From Selaginella moellendorffii (taxonomy: Eukaryota > Streptophyta > Lycopodiopsida > Selaginellales > Selaginellaceae): a DNA stretch of 64,000 nucleotides. The translations under genes and the position numbers were made by a program. The stretch lies in NCBI RefSeq assembly GCF_000143415.4, contig NW_003314262.1:1043960-1107959 (forward strand). The letters run 5' to 3'. Under the pieces are notes generated by a model. It worked only from the letters and a program-made list of their open reading frames with translations, did not search any database and was not told where the DNA came from. This document shows positions 23,860 to 33,973 of this stretch, in pieces (within the stretch, counting starts at the first letter, position 1; each line of letters opens with the position of its first letter).

Positions 23860-24115
23860 AACCTAAAGCATAGTCTAGCTCCTACTTGCATGCCTATCCT
23901 TGTTCTGCATTTAGCTTAGGTCTAAACCCAAATTTCACACCATGTTAGCTAGTGAAGTACCCATATCCTTGCATTAGACCACTAATATATTGAAATAGTG
24001 CTAGATTCCATTTGGCTTTGTTTTGCGTGTTGGTTTTGGCATTGGGATGTTGGATGCTTTAAGACTATTCTGAGTCACTCCATGCTTTTGTCCCTTTGCT
24101 CCTTAGGCTTCAATA
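23860..24115. repeat. Repeat C1, left copy
   Basis: About 250 bp, from CAACCTAAAGCATAGTCTAG to GTCCCTTTGCTC, matching 36915-37157 in the same orientation with scattered substitutions. Both copies abut broken gypsy pol sequence. Identity unknown; it could be the edge of an LTR of an undefined element. Confidence 0.7.
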
Positions 24116-24268
24116 CTTTTACTCCTTAGCTCTATGCTTAAAAGTTTGGCTTTGTACCTTAGTTCAATGGCCCAAGGCCTTGAAACTCGCACCACTGTCC
24201 TTGGACATGGTATGTGGCACATAGAGGGTTTAGGTTCCACTTTATGGTTATCGTATGGTAAATCACCA

Positions 24269-24882
24269 TATAAGCAACCAAAGGAAACAACCTTTGGAAG
24301 TTCAAATATAAAGAGAAAAGGTCTTAAAACAAGAGTGACCCCCTTTTTCCAATCGGTTAACGGTTTTAGGATAATTGGGATTAAGTGTCCTTGGGTTTGA
24401 ATAGTATTGGGTTAGGTGACCTCTTGAGAAGTCCAAACTTAGGAGCTTACATTTGGTATTAGAAATGTCTTGGGTTTGTCTTTGTTAGTTGGCTAAAAGA
24501 ATCACACCACATGTTGATTGACATTTAGCTAGTTTAATTTGCTCTGACTAAGCTTGACCCAAGGGGTAAGGTGTCAAAAGAGTAGGGCTCTTGAGAGAGC
24601 TATAGTTCTTAGTTTCTGTTCACGAGGGTGTGAACTTGCAAGGCTTCCATTCACGAGGGCGTGAACTTGTAGGGAAGTGTGGTGAATTGTAAACAACCAA
24701 AGGGAATGACTCAAAAAACAATTTATAAGGGTTCAAATATAGAAAGAAAGGGCCTATAAACAAAAGTGCACCTTTTTTTCCAATCGGTTAAAGATCTTGG
24801 GATATTTAGGGTTAAATGTCCTTGGGTTTGAATAGTACTAGATTGGGTGATCTCCCAGGAAGTCCAAACTCATGAGCTTATA
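24269..24882 (+). mobile_element. TRIM copy 2, older and diverged
   Basis: Same family as the miniature element at 5005. Left LTR 24269-24451 (start TATAAGCAACC, TG changed to TA), right LTR 24688-24882 (start TGTAAACAACC, end GAGCTTATA), PBS-like TTTGGTATTAGA after the left LTR. The 5-bp duplication CACCA is intact (24264-24268, 24883-24887). Many transitions separate the two LTRs, so this insertion is much older than copy 1. Confidence 0.9.
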
Positions 24883-24887
24883 CACCA

Positions 24888-25562
24888 TAGGATAAAGGTT
24901 AAAAACCACGTGTGCTACTTTTAGTACCAAAGTATACATCTTCAGCAAGTATTATCCAATGAAATAGGGTAATTAATCTCATTGCATACGCAAAGATGAA
25001 AATGATGATCTGTGTGGGTACATGTTTGGGTGCTAAAACTTCACATTTGTTCCTTATGTATGGATTTGGTTACCTTTTCGTACCATATTATGTGAGCTTG
25101 CTTTTGGGCTCATAGGATGGAATGAGATGTTCTATTTGCACAAGTTTGTGCTTGGGCTCGTAAGTGGGGCATATTAGCAACTCAAGGTTACACTTTGAGT
25201 TGGCAAGATTAATGTTAGCCTATTAATGGTTCTATATATTGTTCCATGTACCATAGGTAAAAGTAAACCTCCCCTAGGTTTGCTATAAGTGGCAAATAGG
25301 CTGGTTTATAGCTATTTAGTTAGCATGGCACTAGTGGATCCTTCCTATGCATAATTATAGTGGATAAATTAAGACAGTAGGGATTAGTCTATTGGTTCAA
25401 GTAATCATTATCGTGCTCTCTTATTAACTTTTCTTGGATTGGACTGAAGTCATTCAGAATGCAAGCTTGAGGTTTAATTAAAGATGAGACCAAAAAGAGA
25501 GTTGTTAGGGATGAAGGATCAAACATATAAATCATTCTCTTCTTGGAGGGATAATTTGCAAC
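24888..25562. other. Unassigned AT-rich stretch
   Basis: No coding frame or terminal repeat recognised. A TATATATT box followed by GTTCCATG lies near 25235, but with nothing downstream to assign it to. It ends at the 5' LTR of family 1 copy A. Confidence 0.4.
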
Positions 25563-26435
25563 TGTAAGGAACCAACTCCCTAAGGTGTCGTAGGCTAAAG
25601 GATCCCTGAAAGCACGACCAAAATGATAAAGAGTTCATTGGATGGGATCGAGTCTGAGATCGAGTCCAAGACCGACTCTGAGACAGAGTTTGAGATAAAG
25701 TCCAGGATTGAGTCCGAAGCCGACTCCGAGACCGAGTTTGAGACATAGTCCAAGATCCGAGGTCGGGTCCGAGATCAAGTCCGAGGTCAAGGTCAAGTCC
25801 AAGATCGGGTTTGAGGTCGAGTCCGAGATCAAGTCCGAGACCGAGTCCGAATTCAGGTCCGAGATTGAGTCCGAGATCAAGTCCGAGACCGAGTCTGAGT
25901 ACTAATACAGGTCAAAGGGGTGAAAGCCCAAAGCATGTGTCTCCTAGGGAGGGGGGGGGGGGCTACTAAGTATAGTAGGGATAGTGAGGTCTAGGAACTA
26001 ATCTTGAAGGAACTCTCCAGTGGTGCTTCCAAACTGACTTGAGGTTGAGACTAGGTGGGAGTGAGCATGGACTCGGGTGGTGCCAGAGGGGCCACCCAAG
26101 GAAGTGCTCAAGAGCAGCTCCCACTCGCGGAAGGGAAATCAACTATAATGCTCCCAGTTCATGTGGAGTGGTGCCCCACTTGAGTACCTTGTGGCTCATT
26201 GGTCCTCGCCCTTCCTAGGGGCTTGGGCCTTCCCTTCGGGATGGAAGTGGGGGGGGGGGGGTAGCGGTACCCATACCGGGCCGTTAAGCCATGGTGTTTC
26301 CCCCTGGCGTCTCGAAGCAAGTGTTGCACACAAGGCTTGGGATTTAGGGGGTCCCATGATCAAGCCTTGTTATACCAAGGGATGTTAGGAATCTAGAGGT
26401 TTGGTGTGCTTGGCTACTTATGCATGTGGGGAATG
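25563..26435 (+). mobile_element. Family 1 copy A, 5' LTR, first part
   Basis: Starts TGTAAGGAACC and carries the hexamer array (about 25640-25905), the GGGTGAAAGCCCAAAGC core and a G-run. It is interrupted at 26435 by copy B and resumes at 33974. The joined LTR (25563-26435 plus 33974-34214) is about 1.1 kb, the normal length. It is more diverged than copy B, so it is the older host. Confidence 0.9.
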
Positions 26436-27585
26436 TGTAAGGAACCGACTCCCCGAGATGTCGTAGGCTAAAGGATCCCCAAAAAGCTTGACCGAAATGA
26501 CAAAGAGTTCATCGGATGGGACCAAGTCGAGGATCGAGTCCAAGACCGACTCTAGGACCGAGTTCGAGATAGAGTCCGGAATCGAGTCCGAGACCGACTC
26601 GGGGACCGAGTTCGAGTCTGAGTTCGAGACCGAGTTCGAGACGGAGTCCGGATCCGAAATCGGGTCTGAGACCGAGTCCGAGGTCGAGTCCGAGGTCGGG
26701 TCCGAGGTCGGGTCCGAGATCGAGTCCGTGATCGAGTCCGAACCCGAATCCGAAGTCGGATCCGAAATCGGGTCCGAGATCGAGCCAGAGACTAAGTCCA
26801 AATACTAATACGGGTCAAGGGGTGAAAGCCCAAAGCATGCGTCTCCCAGGGGGGGGGGGGGCTGCAGGGGGTTCCAAAAGTATAGTAGGGATAGTGAGGT
26901 CCAGGAACCAGTTTAGAAGGGACTCTCCAGTTGGGCTTCCAAACCGACTTGAGGTTGGGACTGGGACCGAGGGGCCTTGGGTGGGAGTGAGCATGGACTT
27001 GGCTGGTGCCGGAGGGGCCATCCAAGGAAGTGCTCAAGAGCAGCTCCCACTCCCGAAAGGGAAACCGATTGCGGTGCTCCCGGCTCAGGTGGAGTGGTGC
27101 CCCACTTGAGTACCTTGGGGCTCATTGGTCCTCGCCCTTCCGGGGGCTTGGGCCTTTCCTTCGGGATGGAAGTGGGGGGGTAGAGGTACCCATACCGGGC
27201 CGTTAGGCCACGGTGTTTCGCCCCGACGTCCCGAAGCAAGTGTTGCACCCAAGGCTTGGGATTTAGAGGGTCCCATGATCAAGCCTTGTGATACCTTGGG
27301 GTGTTAGGAATCTGGAGGCTTGGTGTGCTTGGCTGCTTGTGCCTACGGGGAGTGTAGCCGAACCTTAAGTCCAGTCTAACCCGGGGAGGGGGATTGGGAG
27401 AGATTTGGGAATCTGTAGATGGATGGCTAACACTCCGTTGCTCATGCAGTAAGTAGCTGAAACCAAGTAGGAGCTGGCACCATAGGCGAGAACCTTGGTG
27501 AGGGAACTTAGCACAAGCCAAGGCGGAGTTGGTCGGATAGGCGAGGTAAGCTGGCAAATTGGAAAGGAAAAATTTGTGGCTTACA
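26436..27585 (+). repeat. 5' LTR of family 1 copy B
   Basis: Contains, in order, a conserved head (TGTAAGGAACCGACTCCCC), the GAGTCC/GAGACC hexamer array (about 26520-26805), the GGGTGAAAGCCCAAAGC core, a G-run (about 26850-26862), and the AATTTGTGGCTTACA terminus. No TATA box could be chosen with confidence. Confidence 0.95.
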
Positions 27586-27588
27586 ATT

Positions 27589-27601
27589 TGGTATCGGAGC
27601 C
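27589..27601 (+). promoter_or_regulatory. Primer-binding site, initiator Met-tRNA type
   Basis: TGGTATCGGAGCC lies three bases after the 5' LTR and complements the 3' end of plant initiator tRNA-Met (usual form TGGTATCAGAGCC). Confidence 0.9.
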
Positions 27602-27644
27602 TCTTCCTCAGTTCTAGCGAAGGATAGAGGCGGATTGCTGGGAG

Positions 27645-28727
27645 ATGGCAAGGGCAGGACGTAAGCGAACCCAGGCGGAGACGGAACCTCCTCTAGAGCT
27701 GGAGCCTCCGGTCGAACAGGAGGCGATGGATGAGGAATCCTTGCATGAGGAGGACTCCAGTGAGGCAACTTCCAAACAGGAGTCTTGTGGTGAGGTTCGG
27801 TCGTCCAAGGCTCGATTGGATGTTCTAGAAGGACAATTGGCACAGACCAATGCCCTGCTAGAGACTCTCGTACGCAAGCTAAAGCGTGACGAGAAGCGGA
27901 AGAAAAAGCGTAAGACTGCGGATGCTGGCAGCGCAGAAGGTGCGGACCCTTCGGCGGGGACTGAGGCAAAACCAGACAAGGTCGAACAGACCGAAGTGGA
28001 ATCAGTCCCTCAGGCAGTTCCCAAGTACAAACCGAAGCCCCCACCGGTCTTCAAGGGAGTGAACGACTATAAGGTGGTGGAGGATTGGTTTTACGATATG
28101 GAGGACTACTTCCGAGCGTTGCGATTACCGAGCTCGGAGAAGGTCCCATGTGCAAAACCATACTTGGCAGATAATGCCAAGTCTTGGTGGAGAACAACGG
28201 AGGCCAACGAAGGACCGGTGGCCACTTGGGAAATGATGAAGGCGAGGATCCGCGCGACATACGTTCCTCCGAATGCCACTCTGCATCTGAGAGATGAGCT
28301 GAGTAGGCTGAAGCAGACTGGAACCATCCAAGAATATGTGAATGGGTTCATGGCAAAGAGGATACTTGTCACGGACATGGGGGATATGGATGCGTTCCAT
28401 GCCTTTATATCAGGTTTGCAAACCTGGGCTCGCGGTGAGGTGATGCGCTGGAACCCGACCAACTACAAGGAAGCGTTGGATGCGGCCATCAAGGTGCATT
28501 TCAACGATAACTTGCGAAAGGGGAACACGACGGGGTCGGGATCCACGTTTCACAAAGGGGCCAAACCGAGGGGAACATATAGCAGGGGGAAATTCAAGAA
28601 GAGTTTCTCTAAGAATGAGTCCTCGGGATTTCGGAAAGGCAAATCCGGTGGCCAGTGAGCAAGTACGTGGGGGAGTCAAGCGAAAAGAAACAAACCCACA
28701 GATAAGAAGGTCAAGTCATATAGCAGC
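27645..28727 (+). CDS. gag: Gag (capsid/nucleocapsid part of the gag-pol frame), one nonsense codon
   Basis: Starts at ATG 27645 ([12 protein letters not shown]), the first ATG after the PBS; the same start is kept in copy 3. An acidic and basic N-terminus with a coiled-coil-like stretch ([20 protein letters not shown]) precedes the retrotransposon gag fold: [56 protein letters not shown] at 28656-28658 interrupts the frame. The older copies have CAA or CGA there and read straight on into the zinc knuckle, so the ancestral element made one gag-pol polyprotein and this stop is a mutation (CGA to TGA is a CpG transition). Confidence 0.92.
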
Positions 28728-31072
28728 GTGGGAAACAACGTATGCTATAACTGCGGTGAAGCGGGACACTTTTCGAGGGAATGTCCCTACCCGAAGAAGG
28801 CCAGAGCCAATATGGCCATCAAGTCGGGCGAAGTCCAAAATGAGGTATGTGATCCAGTCCCTAACTCAAAGTTACTCATTACACGAGCAACTTTGGTAGA
28901 GAGTCGTTCGCGACATCTACTAGCCCTCCGAGGGAAGCTCGGAGGTACCTTTGTTAAGATCCTTATTGACACGGGTGCTTCGGATAATTTTGTGGCTGCA
29001 GACATAGTCCGGCAAGCCGGACTAACGGTGCAGCGGCTAGGCGAACCAAGGACTATAGAGTTTGTTCAAGGTAGCCAAAGCACCGATGAGGTACTTCGAC
29101 AAGCGAAAGTCGAAGTAGGGACATGGAAGGTAGACATGGATTTCACCGTGTTGGACATGGCGGGATTTGACGTGATCTTCGGAATGGATTGGTTCAATCG
29201 GTTCGTGGTAGCCCTACATGGACAAGGTAGGAACTTTGTGGTACTGGCGAATGCCCAAGGAAGAAGATCTAGGGTGGAAGCCCAGGATCTAAAGGTGGGG
29301 CAAAGCAAGGCCAAAGAATCCTGCTTAAACCTGGTGTCCACGAGAGGACAACTCACTAAAGGAACTAAGGCAGCCTTTTTGTGCTTACTCTCGGTGAAGA
29401 GTGACAAAAAGACAAGAACGGAAGAAGTGCCTTTAGTGATCCAGCGGGTGTTGGACCAATTCCAGGATACCATGCCGGAGGAGCTACCGGCGGGGCTGCC
29501 CCCAGCACGACCGATAGAACATAAGATTGAGCTGGTCGAGGGTGCTGAGGCAGTGGTTCGTCCCCCTTATCGTTTGAACGAAAAAGAACTCAAGGAGCTC
29601 AAGTGCCAACTAGAGGAGTTGGTGGACAAAGGGTATGTTAGGTTGAGCAAGTCGCCGTATGGGGCGCCGGTGTTATTTGTGAAAAAGAAAGATGGATCTA
29701 TGCGCATGTGCATAGACTACCGCTTGCTCAACAAGTATACAAAGAAGAACAAGTACCCTTTGCCAAGGATTGAGGACCTGTTCGATAGGTTGGGAAAGGC
29801 AAAATACTTCTCGAGGATTGACCTAAGGTCAGGATACTACCAGATTAGGGTAGCAGAGGAAGATGTCGAGAAGACAACCTGTCGAACGAGGTATGGGAGC
29901 TTTGAGTTTCTGGTGATGCCCTTCGGGCTATGTAATGCGCCGGCAACGTTTTCGGCGCTAATGAACCACGTCTTTGTACCCTATCTGGATCACTTCGTGG
30001 TCGTCTATATCGACGACATCCTGATCTATAGCGAGACGCTAGAAGAGCATGCCGAACACTTGGCGAAGGTGTTTGAGAAACTAAGGGAACACAAGCTGTA
30101 TGCTAAAGAGAGCAAATGTGACTTTGCTCAACAAGAGGTAAAGTTTCTCGGGCATGTGGTGGGCCAGGACGGGCTCAAGGTGGACCCGGAGAAGGTCCAA
30201 GCGATCCAGGAATGGGAGCGACCATCGAATGTACATGAGTTGAGGGCGTTCCTGGGGCTATGCAACTACTATCGAAAGTTTATCAGACACTATTCGAGAG
30301 TAGCCCTGCCCTTAACGGACCAAACAGGAAAAGGGAAGATGGTATGGACAGCAGAATGCGAGGCGGCATTCGTCCACCTCAAAGGGAAGTTGAGGAAGGC
30401 TCCCGTATTGGCATTGCCAGACTTTGGTAAGGACTTTGAGGTAGAAACGGATGCTTCGGACTTTGCGTTGGGCGCAGTTCTGAAGCAAGACAACCATCCG
30501 GTAGCGTTCTTCTCGAAGAAGCTGGACAAGGCTCAACAGAAGTGGCCTGCCCATGAGAAGGAATTGTTTGCGGTGGTCAAGGCACTCAAGGAGTGGCGAC
30601 ACTACCTTGGGAGACACTTCAAGGTTTACACGGACAATGTGGCAACGAAACACTTCTTGTCACAGCCCGACCTAAGAGGGAAACAAGGTCGGTGGGCCAA
30701 TGCCTTGGCCGAGTTTGATTGTGAAATTCTGTACAAGCCTGGGAAGAGCAACATCGTGGCGGATGCGCTAAGTCGAAAAGCGAGCTTGAAGTTGGCAATA
30801 TCCAGCGCAACAGCAACCTTCTGGGACGATGTGCGGACAGCATATGAGAACGATGGTCTAGCACAAGAAGTGTTGCTGAGGAATCTAGAGGCGCGGGAAG
30901 CTCACCAGAGAGGTGAGCTGCCAACGGAAGAGAAAACGGGCTATGCGGAACGCAACGGACTCATTTATTACAAGCAAACGAGGGTGTATGTTCCAGAAGG
31001 GGAACTAAGGAAGGTGGCCTTAGAAGAGTGTCATGACGGACCTCTTGCGGGACACGGCGGAGTGCCAAGACG
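28728..31072 (+). CDS. pol: Pol: zinc knuckle, protease, reverse transcriptase, RNase H, integrase N-terminus
   Basis: Continues in the gag frame. Zinc knuckle [14 protein letters not shown] (28743-28784). Aspartic protease [12 protein letters not shown] with DTG at 28968-28976. RT with [49 protein letters not shown] and the catalytic YIDDIL (YIDD 30006-30017), then [10 protein letters not shown]. RNase H with [44 protein letters not shown] and the final IVADALSRK. The integrase zinc finger begins at [10 protein letters not shown] (about 31030). Near 31070 one base is missing relative to copy 3, shifting the frame, and the original frame resumes at 31073. Order RT-RH-IN marks Ty3/gypsy. Confidence 0.95.
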
Positions 31073-31517
31073 ATGGGCTTACTCAAGAGGAAGTACCATT
31101 GGCCAGATATGGCTAAGGACGTCCAAGACTATGTAAAGACATGTCCAACATGTCAGCAGGTCAAAGCCGTGACTAAGGCTAGTGGGGGCTTGTTGCAAAG
31201 CATCCCAATTCCAGATCGCCCGTGGAAATGTCTTACGATGGACTTCATCACGGGACTACCCCCAAGCGAGGGGTTCGATGCGATATTCGTGGTGGTGGAC
31301 CGATTTTCAAAGATGGCACATTTCATACCCACCACAACGGACGTGGATGCGGAAGGTGTGGCGAAGCTGTTCTTTGAACAAGTGGTTCGAGTGCGGGGAA
31401 GGCCGGAAGAGATTATCTCAGATCGAGATAAGATCTTCACTAGTAGGTTCTGGAGGACACTCCTAGAACAGTATCGCACCAAATTGAAATTCAGCACAGC
31501 CTATCACCCACAGACAA
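31073..31517 (+). CDS. Integrase, exon before intron 1
   Basis: Continues after a 1-base deletion. Second half of the HHCC finger ([10 protein letters not shown]), then the catalytic core: TMDFITGLP (first Asp), [27 protein letters not shown] (second Asp), [13 protein letters not shown]. The coding sequence then meets a splice donor at 31518, four codons before the catalytic Glu. Confidence 0.92.
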
Positions 31518-31564
31518 GTAATGGGTATTAAGTCAAGATTGATGGCACTAACACTTCTTGACAG
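31518..31564 (+). other. Spliceosomal-type intron 1 in the integrase (47 nt)
   Basis: GTAATGGG to CTTCTTGACAG, with a branch-point-like ACTAAC 16 nt from the 3' end. Removing it joins HPQT to NGQTERVN, restoring the near-universal HPQTDGQTERVNR motif. Left in, it introduces a stop (TAA at 31529-31531). Copy 3 carries the same insert at the same place (about 55930-55977 on the minus strand), with a perfect TACTAAC and a donor G that would give the canonical Asp. Confidence 0.88.
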
Positions 31565-31982
31565 ACGGACAAACGGAAAGGGTGAATAGGCAGCTGGAGG
31601 ATTATTTGCGATGCTATGTCTCGGGAGACCAGACCAATTGGGTAAGTCATTTGGGACTTGCGGAAATGTGTTATAACAACTCACCACACTCAAGCATCGG
31701 GGTGAGTCCATGGGAAGTCATCAATGGGCGAGCTATTGAAGGTCCTGTGGAACTCGGCGTGGCCGAGTATCATGGAGAGTTACCCGCAGTGGAGGCATTC
31801 ACGGCGGAAAGACTCAACATTTGGAATCTAGTGAGGGATTCCTTGGAACGGGCTCAACAAAGGCAAACTAAGTACGCGAACCAAAAGCGTCGGGATGTGG
31901 AGTTCCAAGCTGGGGAGAAGGTGTGGCTGAACACCAAGAACCTCAGACTACCAAGCTTGATCAGCCGAAAGTTGACCCAAAG
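31565..31982 (+). CDS. Integrase, exon between introns 1 and 2
   Basis: Begins GQTERVNRQLEDYLRCYVSG with the catalytic Glu codon at 31576-31578. Then NWVSHLGLAEMCYNNSPHSS, IGVSPWEVINGR and the C-terminal RRDVEFQAGEKVWLNTKNL, ending ISRKLTQ at the next donor. Confidence 0.92.
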
Positions 31983-32034
31983 GTAAAGACGCATGTATTC
32001 CTGTAAATGAATTGATCTTGAGTTCCTTAAGCAG
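31983..32034 (+). other. Spliceosomal-type intron 2 in the integrase (52 nt)
   Basis: GTAAAGACG to TCCTTAAGCAG. Splicing joins KLTQ to RFAGPYEIEARIG, the contiguous GPY/F-type linker seen in other chromovirus integrases. Unspliced, the frame ends at TAA shortly after the donor. Copy 3 keeps the same insert with intact GT and AG (about 55455-55508, minus strand). Confidence 0.88.
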
Positions 32035-32416
32035 GTTCGCGGGGCCTTATGAAATTGAGGCACGAATCGGTAAAGTGGCTTACCGACTCCGACTTCCTCG
32101 AGAGATGGGGAAGATGCACCCAGTGTTCCACGTGAACTTACTCAAGCCGTACTTTGAGGATCCGCTTCGCAAGGACCAAGTGAGACCTTTACCTGAGGTT
32201 ATCCAAGGGGAAGAGGACTACGAAGTCGAGGCCATCCTCAATGCGCGCAAGAGCAAGCGACAAGGACGCGAGGTGAGAGAGTTCCATGTGAAGTGGAAAG
32301 GATTTCCACACTGCGAAGCAACATGGGAACCGGAGGAGAACCTAGCGAACGCACGAGATCTAGTGGAGGAATTTCTGCAAGGCAGAACTTTATGTACTTA
32401 TGCAAAATTCAATTAA
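32035..32416 (+). CDS. Integrase tail with chromodomain
   Basis: FAGPYEIEARIGKVAYRLRL and MHPVFHVNLLKPYF lead into the chromodomain EDYEVEAILNARKSK, REVREFHVKWKGFPHCEATW, EPEENL (about 32212-32345), then a short tail ending at 32416. Chromodomains in plant chromoviruses steer integration to marked chromatin. The Tyr/Trp/Trp aromatic cage positions appear kept as Y, W and W. Confidence 0.92.
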
Positions 32417-32820
32417 AAATATCAATTTGCAAAAGTTGAGCAAATGGCATATGTTGGGACCCGAAGGCACGCCAAAGGTAAGCTAATTAGCATGGGTTGG
32501 ATAGGTCGACCAGGCGTAGGGCACTACGCCCGACTCCCTGCGGGGATGTCGAATCCGTAGACGTATTCTACGGAGGTTGGGTTCGAGTCCCAACCCCCTA
32601 GTAAAGCAAGGCTGGGTTCAAGTCCCGACCCTATACTAGGGCGTGGTGAGGTGAGGAGTATAGGGACACCTATATTCCGTTGTCATGGGCTCTTGGCCGG
32701 GGAGGCTAACTTAGGCACACCGCTAAGTGGGGGGATGCCCCCGGAGACATGGACAACAAGTCGTAGGATAAAACGAGACGTTCGATGTGGGCATCGAACT
32801 TCTTCTATGGGTGGTGGAGT
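32417..32820 (+). promoter_or_regulatory. 3' untranslated region with tandem T-arm-like hairpins and polypurine tract
   Basis: Non-coding. Three consecutive stem-loops lie at 32554-32574 (TCCGTAGA, loop CGTAT, TCTACGGA), 32575-32595 (GGTTGGG, loop TTCGAGT, CCCAACC) and 32610-32630 (loop TTCAAGT). The second contains an exact RNA polymerase III B-box word GGTTCGAGTCC. The tract GGGTGGTGGAGT directly before the 3' LTR is the likely plus-strand primer. Homologous sequence is found in copy 3 and in the L2 LARD. Confidence 0.75.
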
Positions 32821-33968
32821 TGTAAGGAACCGACTCCCCGAGATGTCGTAGGCTAAAGGATCCCCAAAAAGCTTGACCGAAATGACAAAGAGTTCATCGG
32901 ATGGGACCAAGTCGAGGATCGAGTCCAAGACCGACTCTAGGACCGAGTTCGAGATAGAGTCCGGAATCGAGTCCGAGACCGACTCGGGGACCGAGTTCGA
33001 GTCCGAGTTCGAGACCGAGTTCGAGACGGAGTCCGGATCCGAAATCGGGTCCGAGACCGAGTCCGAGGTCGAGTCCGAGGTCGGGTCCGAGGTCGGGTCC
33101 GAGATCGAGTCCGTGATCGAGTCCGAACCCGAATCCGAAGTCGGATCCGAAATCGGGTCCGAATCGAGCCAGAGACTAAGTCCAAATACTAATACGGGTC
33201 AAGGGGTGAAAGCCCAAAGCGTGCGTCTCCCAGGGGGGGGGGGGCTGCAGGGGGTTCCAAAAGTATAGTAGGGATAGTGAGGTCCAGGAACCAGTTTAGA
33301 AGGGACTCTCCAGTTGGGCTTCCAAACCGACTTGAGGTTGGGACTGGGACCGAGGGGCCTTGGGTGGGAGTGAGCATGGACTTGGCTGGTGCCGGAGGGG
33401 CCATCCAAGGAAGTGCTCAAGAGCAGCTCCCACTCCCGAAAGGGAAACCGATTGCGGTGCTCCCGGCTCAGGTGGAGTGGTGCCCCACTTGAGTACCTTG
33501 TGGCTCATTGGTCCTCGCCCTTCCGGGGGCTTGGGCCTTTCCTTCGGGATGGAAGTGGGGGGGTAGAGGTACCCATACTGGGCCGTTAGGCCACGGTGTT
33601 TCGCCCCGACATCCCGAAGCAAGTGTTGCACCCAAGGCTTGGGATTTAGAGGGTCCCATGATCAAGCCTTGTGATACCTTGGGGTGTTAGGAATCTGGAG
33701 GCTTGGTGTGCTTGGCTGCTTGTGCCTGCGGGGAGTGTAGCCGAACCTTAAGTCCAGTCTAACCCGGGGAGGGGGATTGGGAGAGATTTGGGAATCCGTA
33801 GATGGATGGCTAACACTCCGTTGCTCATGCAGTAAGTAGCTGAAACCAAGTAGGAGCTGGCACCATAGGCGAGAACCTTGGCGAGGGAACTTAGCACAAG
33901 CCAAGGCGGAGTTGGTCGGATAGGCGAGGTAAGCTGGCAAATTGGAAAGGAAAAATTTGTGGCTTACA
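32821..33968 (+). repeat. 3' LTR of family 1 copy B
   Basis: Near-identical to the 5' LTR. Differences seen include T/C changes in the hexamer array, one short deletion near 33163, a shorter G-run, and transitions such as CCTACGGG versus CCTGCGGG. Ends at GTGGCTTACA 33968, followed by the TSD. Confidence 0.95.
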
Positions 33969-33973
33969 GAATG

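Larger units (their letters stand above)
26436..33968 (+). mobile_element. Ty3/gypsy chromovirus, family 1 copy B, full length and young
   Basis: 7.53 kb. LTRs at 26436-27585 (1150 bp) and 32821-33968 (1148 bp), starting TGTAAGGAACC and ending GTGGCTTACA. I count about ten substitutions between them by eye, so the insertion is recent. Perfect 5-bp duplication GAATG at 26431-26435 and 33969-33973. PBS TGGTATCGGAGCC at 27589. The 3' LTR is preceded by a purine-rich GGGTGGTGGAGT tract. The internal region encodes gag, protease, RT, RNase H, integrase and chromodomain in that order. It lies inside the 5' LTR of copy A. Coding damage is light: one nonsense codon and one 1-base deletion. Confidence 0.97.

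Noticed and set aside
25950-26862. G-runs of 9-17 in family 1 LTRs as G-quadruplex promoters
   Set aside because: Single homopolymer runs that vary by slippage between copies; no separate G-tracts to form a regular quadruplex could be shown.
32540-32640. A tRNA gene suggested by two T-arm-like stem-loops with a B-box
   Set aside because: No acceptor stem, D-arm or A-box in register; the hairpins recur in LTR elements and are better described as element structure.
22190-33968. Integrated pararetrovirus (Caulimoviridae-like) in place of a retrotransposon
   Set aside because: LTRs with 5-bp duplications, integrase and chromodomain downstream of RNase H are present, and no movement protein is seen.
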